Assembly: GCA_003445715.1 (NCBI GenBank)
Contig: DMCS01000043.1
Coordinates: forward strand, 1 to 7,994
Length of the DNA: 7,994 nucleotides
From: Candidatus Mesolinea sp.
GTDB taxonomy: Bacteria; Chloroflexota; Anaerolineae; Anaerolineales; Anaerolineaceae
Direction of reading: 5' to 3'
How positions within the stretch are numbered: the first letter of the stretch is position 1; each line of letters starts with the position of its first letter. This document shows, piece after piece, positions 1 through 6,749 of the stretch. A model generated the notes under the pieces. The model made no database searches and was not told where the DNA came from. It saw only the letters and a list, made by a program, of their open reading frames with translations. Made by a program: the position numbers and the translations under genes.

Positions 1-85
1 ACATTTCTAATTAGCCATGACAGGGAAAGAATAGGAAAATTACGAATACAAATACTTGCTTCTATTAAATACGCTTACAAAACAC

Positions 86-113
86 TTGCAATTTCTCAAA
101 TTTCTGATACTAT
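86..113 (+). promoter_or_regulatory. Putative promoter of the nusA operon
   Basis: A -35-like TTGCAA (86-91) is separated by 16 nt from a -10-like TACTAT (108-113). A TG at 105-106 gives an extended -10 arrangement. The -35 box is close to consensus and the -10 matches four of six bases. A start near position 120 would give a leader of about 80 nt that includes the hairpins at 133-170. The neighbourhood is AT-rich and offers overlapping -10 choices (for example TATAGT at 113-118), so the exact box is uncertain. Confidence 0.45.
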
Positions 114-132
114 ATAGTAGCTTATAGAGCAA

Positions 133-174
133 TACTTTTCAATGTGAAAAGTGGGCGCGACCCACTTTTCTTTG
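133..174 (+). promoter_or_regulatory. nusA leader: competing hairpins, attenuator-like
   Basis: The main hairpin has a perfect 10-bp stem, GAAAAGTGGG (146-155) with CCCACTTTTC (161-170), and a 5-nt loop CGCGA. It is followed by a short imperfect U-rich stretch (TTTTCTTTG, 166-174), so it resembles a weak intrinsic terminator. A second copy of ACTTTTC at 134-140 can pair perfectly with GAAAAGT (146-152) across a 5-nt loop, which would break the main hairpin. The direct sighting is two mutually exclusive stems sharing one arm. That this controls read-through into nusA is inference. Similar GTGGG/CCCAC hairpins often precede rimP-nusA operons, as far as I recall. The hairpin ends 30 nt before the nusA start codon and leaves its ribosome binding site free. 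Confidence 0.55.
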
Positions 175-200
175 TATAAGAGGAAAAAAGTAAGAGGAAT

Positions 201-2096
201 ATGAAAAGCGAGTTTGCCTTAGCCTTCAACGAGGTTCTGGAAGATAAACAACTTCCACGGGAAGTCATTTTAAGCGCGATTGAATCCGCGATGGTTGCCG
301 CATACCGTAAATCGGTAGGCGCCTCTGCCGCTCAAAATATCAAGGTCAATGTGGACCTGGAGAGCGGAAATGTGCAAGTATTCGTTGAGAAAGAGGTCGC
401 CGAGTCTGTCTTTGACCCGCGTACTGAGGTTACCTTAGAAGAAGCGCGCAAGTTTGATCCCGAAGCCCAAATTGGGGACTTGGTGATGGTCGAATCCACA
501 CCGACCGATTTTGGCCGCATTGCCGCGCAAACTGCCCGCCAAGCCATCCAGCAAAAGATTCACGACGCTGAGAGAAATCAGCAGTTTGAGTATTTTAGCA
601 AGCAAGTTGGTGAGATTGTCAGCGGTGTCGTGCAAGCGGTAAACGCGCGCCAGGCGACTATCGGGCTGGACCTCAAAGCGGAAGGCATCATGGAACGCAA
701 GGACATGATCCCTGGGGAGCGCTTCCGCATTCACGAGCGCATCCGTGCATACCTTTATGAGGTTACCAACTCCCCTAAGGGTTTGCAAATTAAGCTTTCG
801 CACACCCATCGTAACTTCTTGCGGCGGTTGCTCGAGAATGAAGTTCCCGAAATTTATCATGGCATTGTTGAAATTCGTTCGATTGCCCGAGAACCTGGTC
901 AGCGTGCGAAGGTGGCAGTCTCTGCCACGCAATCTGGCATCGATCCGGTGGGGGCATGCGTAGGACAGCGCGGTGTGCGCATCCAAGCAATTGTCAATGA
1001 GCTGCACGGCGAAAAGATTGATGTCATTGAGTGGAACAGCGATCCAGCGATTTTTATTTCCAAAGCTATCAGCCCTGCAAGAGTGACTGGGGTCTACCTC
1101 AATCATCCTGATGGAGAAAATAAAACTGCAACCGTTGTAGTGCCTGAGGATCAACTCAGCTTAGCGATTGGAAAAGAAGGGCAAAACGCCCGCTTAGCCG
1201 CTAAGCTTACCGGCTGGCGGATTGATATCATGAGCGTGAGCGAAGCAGCAGGCAAAGCCCTGGTTAAGCTGCACGAAGATCCTTCCTTAGCTGAATTGGC
1301 ACAGCAGGAGGCTGAAACAGTTGTCCGCGTGCAAGAACTGCTGAAAAAGAAGGAAGAGGGCGGAGCGTTAACTCTTGAGGAAACCTCCTTCTTGGCGCGT
1401 TTTGTGGACCGCGTTCAGCGGCATGGCGAAGCTATCCGCAGGGAAGAAGATGCAGCAGAACAAGCGCGTATCCAAGCGGTGAAAGAAACGATCGACCCAC
1501 GCGCTTTCGATATCTCGATATTGGATGTTCCTCTCAGGGAGCATACGATTTTTATCCTGCAGGAAGCTGGCATAGAAACTTTAGGGGATTTGATGCTCAC
1601 AGCTAAGTTGGATCCGGACGAGATTCTTTCTTATAACGGCATTGGTCCAAAAACGCTTGAGGAGATCATTGAGCTGGTCAATACCTATCAGTTTCCAGAG
1701 GAAGCGCCGGCTGAAGCTCTCGAGGTGGCTCCAGCAGAAGAACAAGAAGCCATACCTGAACCCATTGAGCCCGTTGAGGAAGCAGAAGCCAAGCCAAGCG
1801 AAGCCGAGGAAGAGGAAATCATTCCTGAACCAGAGCTTGAGCAGGCTGGGGAGCCAGAACCGGAAGAAAGTGAAGAAAAGAGCTTTGAGGAGCTCTTCAA
1901 TATGGATACTTTGCTGCGCAGCAAAGAGATGAGCAAAGTTTCTCCTGAGGATGAAGAGCTCATCGGTCCGCGCTCGGGCAAGAAGTCGAAGGGCAAGAAA
2001 AAGAAAGGTTATACGGTCGAGTACGATCCTGACAAAGATGAATCCTTTGTGCGATATAAACATCGCAAGGATGACGGTTGGGATGAAGATTGGTAA
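201..2096 (+). CDS. nusA: Transcription termination/antitermination factor NusA
   Basis: NusA binds RNA polymerase and nascent RNA and modulates pausing, termination and antitermination. The 631-aa product shows the usual order: N-terminal RNA polymerase-binding domain (about 1-125), S1 domain (about 135-200), KH1 with GQRG at 255-258, and KH2 with GKEG at 324-327. A connector (about 350-430) leads to a helix-hairpin-helix-like domain at about 437-495 (GIGPKTLEEI at 480-489), similar to the RNA polymerase alpha C-terminal domain. Then come a Pro/Glu-rich acidic stretch (about 499-560), a Lys-rich patch (593-602) and an aromatic/acidic end (604-631). At 631 aa it is much longer than Bacillus NusA (about 370 aa) and E. 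coli NusA (495 aa), and all the extra length is C-terminal. The ATG is preceded by AGAGG at 193-197. It is the first gene of the block and follows a leader hairpin, which fits known NusA autoregulation elsewhere. Confidence 0.97.
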   Translation: MKSEFALAFNEVLEDKQLPREVILSAIESAMVAAYRKSVGASAAQNIKVNVDLESGNVQVFVEKEVAESVFDPRTEVTLEEARKFDPEAQIGDLVMVESTPTDFGRIAAQTARQAIQQKIHDAERNQQFEYFSKQVGEIVSGVVQAVNARQATIGLDLKAEGIMERKDMIPGERFRIHERIRAYLYEVTNSPKGLQIKLSHTHRNFLRRLLENEVPEIYHGIVEIRSIAREPGQRAKVAVSATQSGIDPVGACVGQRGVRIQAIVNELHGEKIDVIEWNSDPAIFISKAISPARVTGVYLNHPDGENKTATVVVPEDQLSLAIGKEGQNARLAAKLTGWRIDIMSVSEAAGKALVKLHEDPSLAELAQQEAETVVRVQELLKKKEEGGALTLEETSFLARFVDRVQRHGEAIRREEDAAEQARIQAVKETIDPRAFDISILDVPLREHTIFILQEAGIETLGDLMLTAKLDPDEILSYNGIGPKTLEEIIELVNTYQFPEEAPAEALEVAPAEEQEAIPEPIEPVEEAEAKPSEAEEEEIIPEPELEQAGEPEPEESEEKSFEELFNMDTLLRSKEMSKVSPEDEELIGPRSGKKSKGKKKKGYTVEYDPDKDESFVRYKHRKDDGWDEDW

Positions 2097-2127
2097 GTTG
2101 AGAGCTAAACATTAGAGCAGAGAAAAG

Positions 2128-2466
2128 GTGGCAGCAAAAAACAAAAGCAAACCAAAGCACATCCCGCAACGTACTTGCGTAGGATGCCGGCAAGTTTTGC
2201 CCAAACGCAACCTCATCCGTGTGGTTCGCACGGAAGAAGGTGTCCGGGTTGACCCCACGGGGAAACTTGCCGGAAGAGGGGCTTATCTACATGATGCGAA
2301 GCGCTGCTGGGAGCAAGGGCTGAAAGGCTCACTTGCTAAGGCTTTGCGCACTTCTATCTCTGAGCAGGATCTGGTCGCGTTGACTGCGTACATGGAAGGT
2401 TTACCTGAAGAAGCACCGCTCAAAGAAGGTGCTTCTCAGGCAGAAACGCTACTCAAGGAAGAATAA
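2128..2466 (+). CDS. rnpM: YlxR family RNA-binding protein (RnpM)
   Basis: This small basic protein of 112 aa belongs to the YlxR (DUF448) family. In Bacillus subtilis the family member RnpM binds RNase P RNA and modulates RNase P. Visible hallmarks are RTCVGCR at 15-21 with Cys17 and Cys20, the VDPTGKLAGRGAYLH block at 41-55, and Cys60. The typical family length is about 90 aa; the extra part here is an acidic C-terminal tail of about 25 residues (88-112). The start is GTG: the frame has a stop at 2113-2115 and no ATG before the conserved core, so GTG 2128 is the only sensible start. Its ribosome binding site is weak (AGAG at 2119-2122). It lies 31 nt after nusA, and translation may be partly coupled. 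The usual neighbour encoding an L7Ae-like protein does not follow it. Confidence 0.93.
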   Translation: MAAKNKSKPKHIPQRTCVGCRQVLPKRNLIRVVRTEEGVRVDPTGKLAGRGAYLHDAKRCWEQGLKGSLAKALRTSISEQDLVALTAYMEGLPEEAPLKEGASQAETLLKEE

Positions 2467-2538
2467 CCATGTAACGTCTTCCCGGATCGGCTCATAGAAT
2501 TTGTGCGTGTGTTTGCCACCGAAAAGAAACGGAAAAAC

Positions 2539-2545
2539 GAGGTGG
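2539..2545 (+). promoter_or_regulatory. Ribosome binding site fixing the infB start
   Basis: GAGGTGG lies 3 to 6 nt before ATG 2549, depending on which bases pair. The frame stays open upstream to a GTG at 2501, but that start has no comparable site and would add 16 residues unlike IF-2. The site therefore supports ATG 2549. GGTGG (2541-2545) could pair with CCACC (2516-2520), a short 5-bp stem with a 20-nt A-rich loop; the effect, if any, would be modest. Confidence 0.7.
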
Positions 2546-2548
2546 AAT

Positions 2549-4336
2549 ATGAGCAATGACGGGAAGAAAACAATAACACTCCCATACAGTTTAAGTGTAC
2601 GCGAGCTGGCGAATGAGCTTGATACGAGTGCCGTACAGGTCATCAAGATTTTGATGTCGAACGGCGTAATGGCAAGCATTAATCAGCAGATCGATTTTGA
2701 TACGGCAGCAGTCGTCGCCACTGAATTGGGGTATACACCTCAAGTTCAGCAGGAAGAAGAAGTCCAGGAGGAGGAGACCGGCGAGGTACCCCTTTGGCGG
2801 CGCGTGATCCTTGAAGAGGACCCCGCAAAGTTAGTCGACCGCCCCCCCGTAATCACCATCCTTGGGCATGTTGATCATGGCAAGACAACATTGTTGGATG
2901 CCATTCGGCACACCAACGTGGCTGAAGGTGAAGCAGGCGGCATCACGCAACACATTGGTGCTTATCAGGTTACCCATAACGGGCGGTTGATCACCTTCTT
3001 AGATACGCCTGGCCATGCCGCGTTTACTTCTATGCGAGCGCGTGGTGCGCAGGGCGCGGATATTGTTGTGTTGGTGGTGGCAGCCGATGACGGCGTTCAG
3101 CCACAAACGCGAGAAGCAGCTAACCATGCCAAGGCAGCAAAAGTACCGATTATCGTCGCGCTCAATAAAATCGATAAGCCAGATGCCAACCCTGACCTTG
3201 TCAAGCGGCAGTTAGCTGAAATCGGCTTGCAGCCGGATGAATGGGAAGGCGATACTTTTGTTGTGCCGGTATCCGCCAAGATGAAGCAAGGTCTGGACGA
3301 CCTTTTGGAAACGATTTTGTTGGTTGCGGATAATATGATGATCAAAGCCAATCCCAAAGGCAAGTGCATCGGCACAGTAGTCGAGGCAAAGTTAGAGAAG
3401 ACCACGGGACCGATGGCAACGCTCCTGGTCCAAAATGGCACCCTGAGAGTTGGCGACGTTGTTGTCGCTGGGGAAAGCTGGGGCAAAATTAAAGCCATGT
3501 TCGATCAGCGTAATAAGCGCATTAAGGAAGCGCCGCCATCCACACCTGTTGTCATTATGGGCTTGGATCAACTCCCTGAGGCAGGAGATCTCTTCCAGGT
3601 TGTCTCTTCTGAGAGAGAAGCGCGGCAGATTGTACAGGAACGCATTGCCCAACGCGAAGCTAAACGCAGCGCTAAGCGCGCCACACTCGAGGAACTATTT
3701 GCCCGTTTTAAGTCTGGTGAAACGAAAGAGCTTCGCCTGATCCTAAAGGCGGATGTTTATGGATCTTTAGAGCCAATTGTCAACTCTTTAGAAGAGTTAG
3801 GCAAAAAAGAAAAGGATATGGCTATCAACGTGCTGCATGCTGAAACCGGAAATATTACGGAATCTGATGTAATGTTAGCTGCCGCTTCGGAGGCAATTAT
3901 CTTAGGCTTTAACGTAGAAGCTGACCAAGACGTACGTCATATCGCAGAAAATGAAGGCGTTTCGATTCGTATCTACAACATCATCTATCGGCTGCTGGAA
4001 GATGTGGAGAAAGCACTCAAAGGTTTACTCGAGCCAGAAATGGTGGAAAACGTCATCGGCAAGGCGGAAGTCTTAGCTACATTCAGGATTTCTAAAAGCA
4101 GCATTGTTGCCGGATGCCGCGTTCTCGAAGGAGAAATTCGGCGGAATGCTTCTGTGCGTGTCATCCGAGACGATCAAGTTATACATACTGGCGAGGTTGC
4201 CTCGTTGAAACGCGAAAAAGATGATGTGCGCGAAGTGCGCGCAGGCATGGAATTTGGGATAGCCATCAAAAACTTCAACGATGTTAAGATTGGCGATATC
4301 ATTGAATGTTTCGTGATGGAACAATTTGGCGGCTAA
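2549..4336 (+). CDS. infB: Translation initiation factor IF-2
   Basis: IF-2 is a GTPase that recruits formyl-Met-tRNA to the 30S subunit and promotes 50S joining. With the ATG at 2549 the protein has 595 aa. An IF2_N domain spans about 8-60, followed by a short acidic linker. The GTPase domain carries G1 GHVDHGKT (106-113), G2 GGITQHIGAY (130-139), G3 DTPGH (152-156), G4 NKID (206-209) and G5 SAK (242-244). Domain II covers about 270-360, domain III about 385-490, and the fMet-tRNA-binding C2 domain about 500-590. The N-terminal region is minimal compared with E. coli (890 aa) or Bacillus (about 716 aa); all catalytic motifs are intact. The gene sits 82 nt after ylxR and 31 nt before rbfA, as in the classic nusA-infB operon. 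Confidence 0.97.
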   Translation: MSNDGKKTITLPYSLSVRELANELDTSAVQVIKILMSNGVMASINQQIDFDTAAVVATELGYTPQVQQEEEVQEEETGEVPLWRRVILEEDPAKLVDRPPVITILGHVDHGKTTLLDAIRHTNVAEGEAGGITQHIGAYQVTHNGRLITFLDTPGHAAFTSMRARGAQGADIVVLVVAADDGVQPQTREAANHAKAAKVPIIVALNKIDKPDANPDLVKRQLAEIGLQPDEWEGDTFVVPVSAKMKQGLDDLLETILLVADNMMIKANPKGKCIGTVVEAKLEKTTGPMATLLVQNGTLRVGDVVVAGESWGKIKAMFDQRNKRIKEAPPSTPVVIMGLDQLPEAGDLFQVVSSEREARQIVQERIAQREAKRSAKRATLEELFARFKSGETKELRLILKADVYGSLEPIVNSLEELGKKEKDMAINVLHAETGNITESDVMLAAASEAIILGFNVEADQDVRHIAENEGVSIRIYNIIYRLLEDVEKALKGLLEPEMVENVIGKAEVLATFRISKSSIVAGCRVLEGEIRRNASVRVIRDDQVIHTGEVASLKREKDDVREVRAGMEFGIAIKNFNDVKIGDIIECFVMEQFGG

Positions 4337-4367
4337 CACCGTCAAAATTAATTGAGGAGGTTATAAA

Positions 4368-4781
4368 ATGCCCTCGCCTTTAAGAATGAAGCGCATTAAT
4401 GACCGCTTTAAGGAAGTTCTTTCAATCATCTTGCTGACCAAAATTAAAGATCCACGCTTAGCAGATGTCATCGTTACGGATGTCAAGGTCGATCGGGAGC
4501 TGGATTATGCCAACATCTATGTTTCTGCTCCTCAGGGGCATGTGCGCGAAAAAGAAGTTTTAGAAGCATTAAACCATGCCGCAGGATTTTTGAAATACGA
4601 ACTAGCCAGTGAGATCGATTTGCGCATCATGCCTAAGCTGCGTTTTTTCTGGGATATGACGCCAGAGCGTGCTGATCGCATTGATTCGCTCTTAGCACAA
4701 CTGCGTGAAGAGGGTTCAGCAGAAGATGAAATCGACGATAATCTGACAGAAGAGAACCAAGCCAATGGATCAACAAATTAG
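4368..4781 (+). CDS. rbfA: 30S ribosome-binding factor RbfA
   Basis: RbfA binds the immature 30S subunit and assists late processing and folding of the 16S rRNA 5' region. The 137-aa product has the single KH-like fold of the family: an N-terminal RMKRINDRFKEVLSIIL helix (6-22), KDPR (27-30), strand segments at about 33-53, and the family hallmark PKLRFFWDMTPERADRIDSL at 89-108. The length is normal, with an acidic, Asn/Gln-containing tail (116-137). The start has a very strong Shine-Dalgarno, GAGGAGGT at 4354-4361, which suggests high independent initiation after infB. Its last 17 nt overlap the start of the next gene. Confidence 0.96.
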   Translation: MPSPLRMKRINDRFKEVLSIILLTKIKDPRLADVIVTDVKVDRELDYANIYVSAPQGHVREKEVLEALNHAAGFLKYELASEIDLRIMPKLRFFWDMTPERADRIDSLLAQLREEGSAEDEIDDNLTEENQANGSTN

Positions 4782-5718
4782 GGCACTACTCAGCCGTGCA
4801 GAGTCGGTGGCGGTGGTTTCTCACATCCGTCCAGATGGGGATGCGATCGGCTCGCTTTTAGGCATGGGGTTAGCGCTTTTGCACGCCGGGAAAAAAGTCC
4901 AACTTGTCTTGCAGGATGGGCTGCCGCAGAAATACGACTTTTTACCGGGCTCTGAGATGGTTCAGCGATCTATCAAGGCGCCATTCGACACCTTAATCGT
5001 GGTGGATTGCAGTGATCTCGAGCGCACTGGGGTTGTTTTACAAGGGCAAGGCTCACCAGACTTGGTCGTTGACCATCATAAAACCAACTTAGCGTTTGGC
5101 AGATTAAACTACGTGGAGCCGCAAGCAGTGGCTACCGCTGCCATCCTGGTAGAAAAACTGCCTGTTTGGGGGTTCGAAGTTGATCGAGAGGTGGCGGCGT
5201 GCCTGCTGACTGGTATCTTGGGGGATACAATCGGCTTTCGTACTTCCAATATGAGCCCTCAAGCGCTGCGCATCGCTGCAGACCTGATGGAAAGAGGCGC
5301 AGATTTGCCCATGATCTATCAGAAGACCTTGCTTTCCCGTTCGATTGCCGAATTACGCTATTGGGGGCGCGGTCTAACCAATATCAATTACGAAGATGGA
5401 CTGCTTTGGACAACCTTAACGCTTGATGATAGAATAAAGGCTGCCTATCCTGAAAATGATGATGCCGATCTGATTAATTTGCTTAGTTCAGCCTCTGATA
5501 TCTTAGTCGTGGTATTATTTATCGAGCAGGCAGATGGCAAAGTGAAAGTGAGCTGGCGCTCGGCAGAGGGCATAGACGTCTCACAAATTGCTTTTGAGTT
5601 TGGAGGCGGGGGACATGCCGCTGCAGCTGGTGCAGACATCATCGGAAGCTTGGAAAACGTTGTTGAAATTGTCCTTACCAAAACAAAAAGTCTATTAGGA
5701 GATCGAAAGGTAAACTAA
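4765..5718 (+). CDS. nrnA: DHH/DHHA1 phosphoesterase, NrnA-type oligoribonuclease/pAp phosphatase
   Basis: NrnA-type enzymes degrade very short RNA oligonucleotides and can dephosphorylate pAp. They are Mn-dependent and probably cytoplasmic. The 317-aa product has the DHH catalytic domain with SHIRPDGDAIGS (19-30; His20, Asp24, Asp26), VVDCSD (79-84; Asp81), VDHH (102-105) and TGILGDTIGF (149-158; Asp154). The DHHA1 domain follows with the GGGGHAAAAGA substrate-binding motif (280-290). All expected metal ligands are present and the length is typical. The ATG lies inside the rbfA 3' end (17-nt overlap) with only a weak upstream site (AGAAGAGA, 4748-4755), so it is probably translated by coupling. 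The position between rbfA and truB is common in Firmicutes and Chloroflexota. Other DHH activities, such as cyclic dinucleotide hydrolysis, cannot be excluded from sequence alone. Confidence 0.9.
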   Translation: MDQQIRALLSRAESVAVVSHIRPDGDAIGSLLGMGLALLHAGKKVQLVLQDGLPQKYDFLPGSEMVQRSIKAPFDTLIVVDCSDLERTGVVLQGQGSPDLVVDHHKTNLAFGRLNYVEPQAVATAAILVEKLPVWGFEVDREVAACLLTGILGDTIGFRTSNMSPQALRIAADLMERGADLPMIYQKTLLSRSIAELRYWGRGLTNINYEDGLLWTTLTLDDRIKAAYPENDDADLINLLSSASDILVVVLFIEQADGKVKVSWRSAEGIDVSQIAFEFGGGGHAAAAGADIIGSLENVVEIVLTKTKSLLGDRKVN

Positions 5719-5740
5719 GTCTCTCGAAAAGTGAGTACCT

Positions 5741-6667
5741 ATGTCAGAAGATTTTATGCTTGATCGAGCAAGTATGGCGAGTAATGTTTCTGGTGTGTTG
5801 GTCGTCGATAAACCCACTGGTATGACCTCACATGATGTGGTTCAGATTGTGCGCAATGGCACCCATATCCGCAGAGCCGGGCATACCGGTACGCTTGACC
5901 CGCGCGCTTCGGGTGTATTGGTGGTCTTGGTGGGACCAGCAGTGCGCTTGAGTGAGTTTATCTCCGCTTCAGAAAAGCGTTATCAAGCCGTCTTGCGTTT
6001 AGGATTAACCACCGACACTTTCGATATGGATGGTCGTGTGCTGACGCGCTCCCCAGTAAACATTTCCTATGAAGAATTGGAAGAAACCCTGCAAACGTTC
6101 GTCGGGGAGGTTGACCAGATTCCGCCGGCATATTCGGCGATCAAAATTAACGGTGAAAAAGCTTATGAACGCGCCCGCCGGGGTGAAGAAGTGGAGATGG
6201 AACCGCGCAAGGTGCGTGTCGATAGTATTGAACTGCTCGACTGGGAGTCGCCAGAAGCCATCATTGATATTCAATGCTCATCGGGCACCTATGTGCGTTC
6301 GTTGATCCATGACTTAGGTGAGAAGTTGGGCTGTGGTGCCACCCTGGTGGGCTTGCGCCGCACGAAGAATGGCCGTTTTGGCTTGCGCGATGCGGTCTCG
6401 CTGCACCGATTGCAGGAAGCGTTTGTCAACGGTGATTGGTATCGCTTTCTTATTCCAGCTGCTGAGGCGCTGGGCGATTGGTATACCGTTGAACTTTCAG
6501 TAGAACAAGTCGACCAAGTGCGGCACGGTCACCGTGTGCCCGCGCATGAAGAAGTGCCAGCCGATACCCTTGCCAGAGCCGTTAGCGAAGAAGGTGAGCT
6601 GGTCGCATTGGTGGAATATGACCCTGAGGCGCACGAGTGGCAGCCACGTAAGGTCTTTTTCCAGTAA
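5741..6667 (+). CDS. truB: tRNA pseudouridine(55) synthase TruB
   Basis: TruB converts U55 in the T-loop of tRNAs to pseudouridine and also acts as a tRNA folding chaperone. The 308-aa product carries GVLVVDKPTGMTSHDVV (18-34), the catalytic motif GHTGTLDPRASGVL (47-60) with nucleophile Asp53, the RYQA segment with Tyr81 (80-83), IPPAYSAIKINGEKAYERAR (127-146) and SGTYVRSL (181-188). The C-terminal PUA-like region runs from about 250 and ends in QPRKVF (301-306), typical of the family. ATG 5741 has a modest upstream GTGAG (5731-5735). Other in-frame ATGs at 5756 and 5774 would remove only 5 or 11 non-conserved residues, so the exact start is less certain than the gene. It is the last gene before a strong terminator. 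Confidence 0.97.
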   Translation: MSEDFMLDRASMASNVSGVLVVDKPTGMTSHDVVQIVRNGTHIRRAGHTGTLDPRASGVLVVLVGPAVRLSEFISASEKRYQAVLRLGLTTDTFDMDGRVLTRSPVNISYEELEETLQTFVGEVDQIPPAYSAIKINGEKAYERARRGEEVEMEPRKVRVDSIELLDWESPEAIIDIQCSSGTYVRSLIHDLGEKLGCGATLVGLRRTKNGRFGLRDAVSLHRLQEAFVNGDWYRFLIPAAEALGDWYTVELSVEQVDQVRHGHRVPAHEEVPADTLARAVSEEGELVALVEYDPEAHEWQPRKVFFQ

Positions 6668-6687
6668 AACTTACCTTTTGAAGAATG

Positions 6688-6729
6688 AATAACCCTTAGC
6701 TAGCTTGATGCACGCGGGGTTATTTTTTT
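6688..6729 (+). terminator. Intrinsic terminator after truB
   Basis: A perfect 8-bp stem, AATAACCC (6688-6695) with GGGTTATT (6717-6724), can add one G-U pair at each end. It encloses a loop of about 20 nt containing the palindrome AGCTAGCT. A run of seven T (6723-6729) follows the stem and partly overlaps its last two pairs. The structure lies 20 nt after the truB stop, as expected for the end of the nusA-truB transcript. The loop is longer than in most strong terminators, so read-through into ribF is possible. Confidence 0.8.
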
Positions 6730-6740
6730 GAATATCGACA

Positions 6741-6744
6741 GAGG
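6741..6744 (+). promoter_or_regulatory. Ribosome binding site supporting the ribF TTG start
   Basis: GAGG lies 5 nt before TTG 6750. The nearby ATG at 6745 is followed two codons later by TGA, and no in-frame ATG precedes the conserved GNFDG motif, so TTG 6750 is the best start. Confidence 0.7.
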
Positions 6745-6749
6745 ATGAT

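Noticed and set aside
1..117. Open + strand frame entering from the left edge and ending at TAG 115-117 (38 codons)
   Set aside because: Its AT-rich codons are unlike those of the neighbours, no family is recognisable, and the putative nusA promoter lies in its last third. It could be the 3' end of an upstream gene, but there is too little to call.
435..1154. 239-codon open frame on the - strand opposite nusA
   Set aside because: It lies wholly inside the conserved S1/KH coding region of nusA and its product matches no family I recognise, so it is a shadow of nusA codon use.
1581..2063. 160-codon open frame on the - strand opposite the NusA tail
   Set aside because: The antisense of Glu/Lys-rich codons gives Phe/Leu-rich peptide by composition, so the apparent hydrophobicity is an artefact.
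2501..2548. N-terminal extension of IF-2 from GTG 2501
   Set aside because: The 16 extra residues are Cys- and Arg-rich and unlike IF-2 starts, and a good ribosome binding site sits directly before ATG 2549.
6705..6735. Possible ribF promoter (TTGATG at 6705-6710 with GAATAT at 6730-6735)
   Set aside because: The -10 match is poor, the spacing is long (19 nt), and the elements overlap the terminator stem and U-tract.
6668..6749. FMN riboswitch before ribF
   Set aside because: The gap is only 82 nt, is occupied by the terminator, and shows none of the conserved RFN element blocks.
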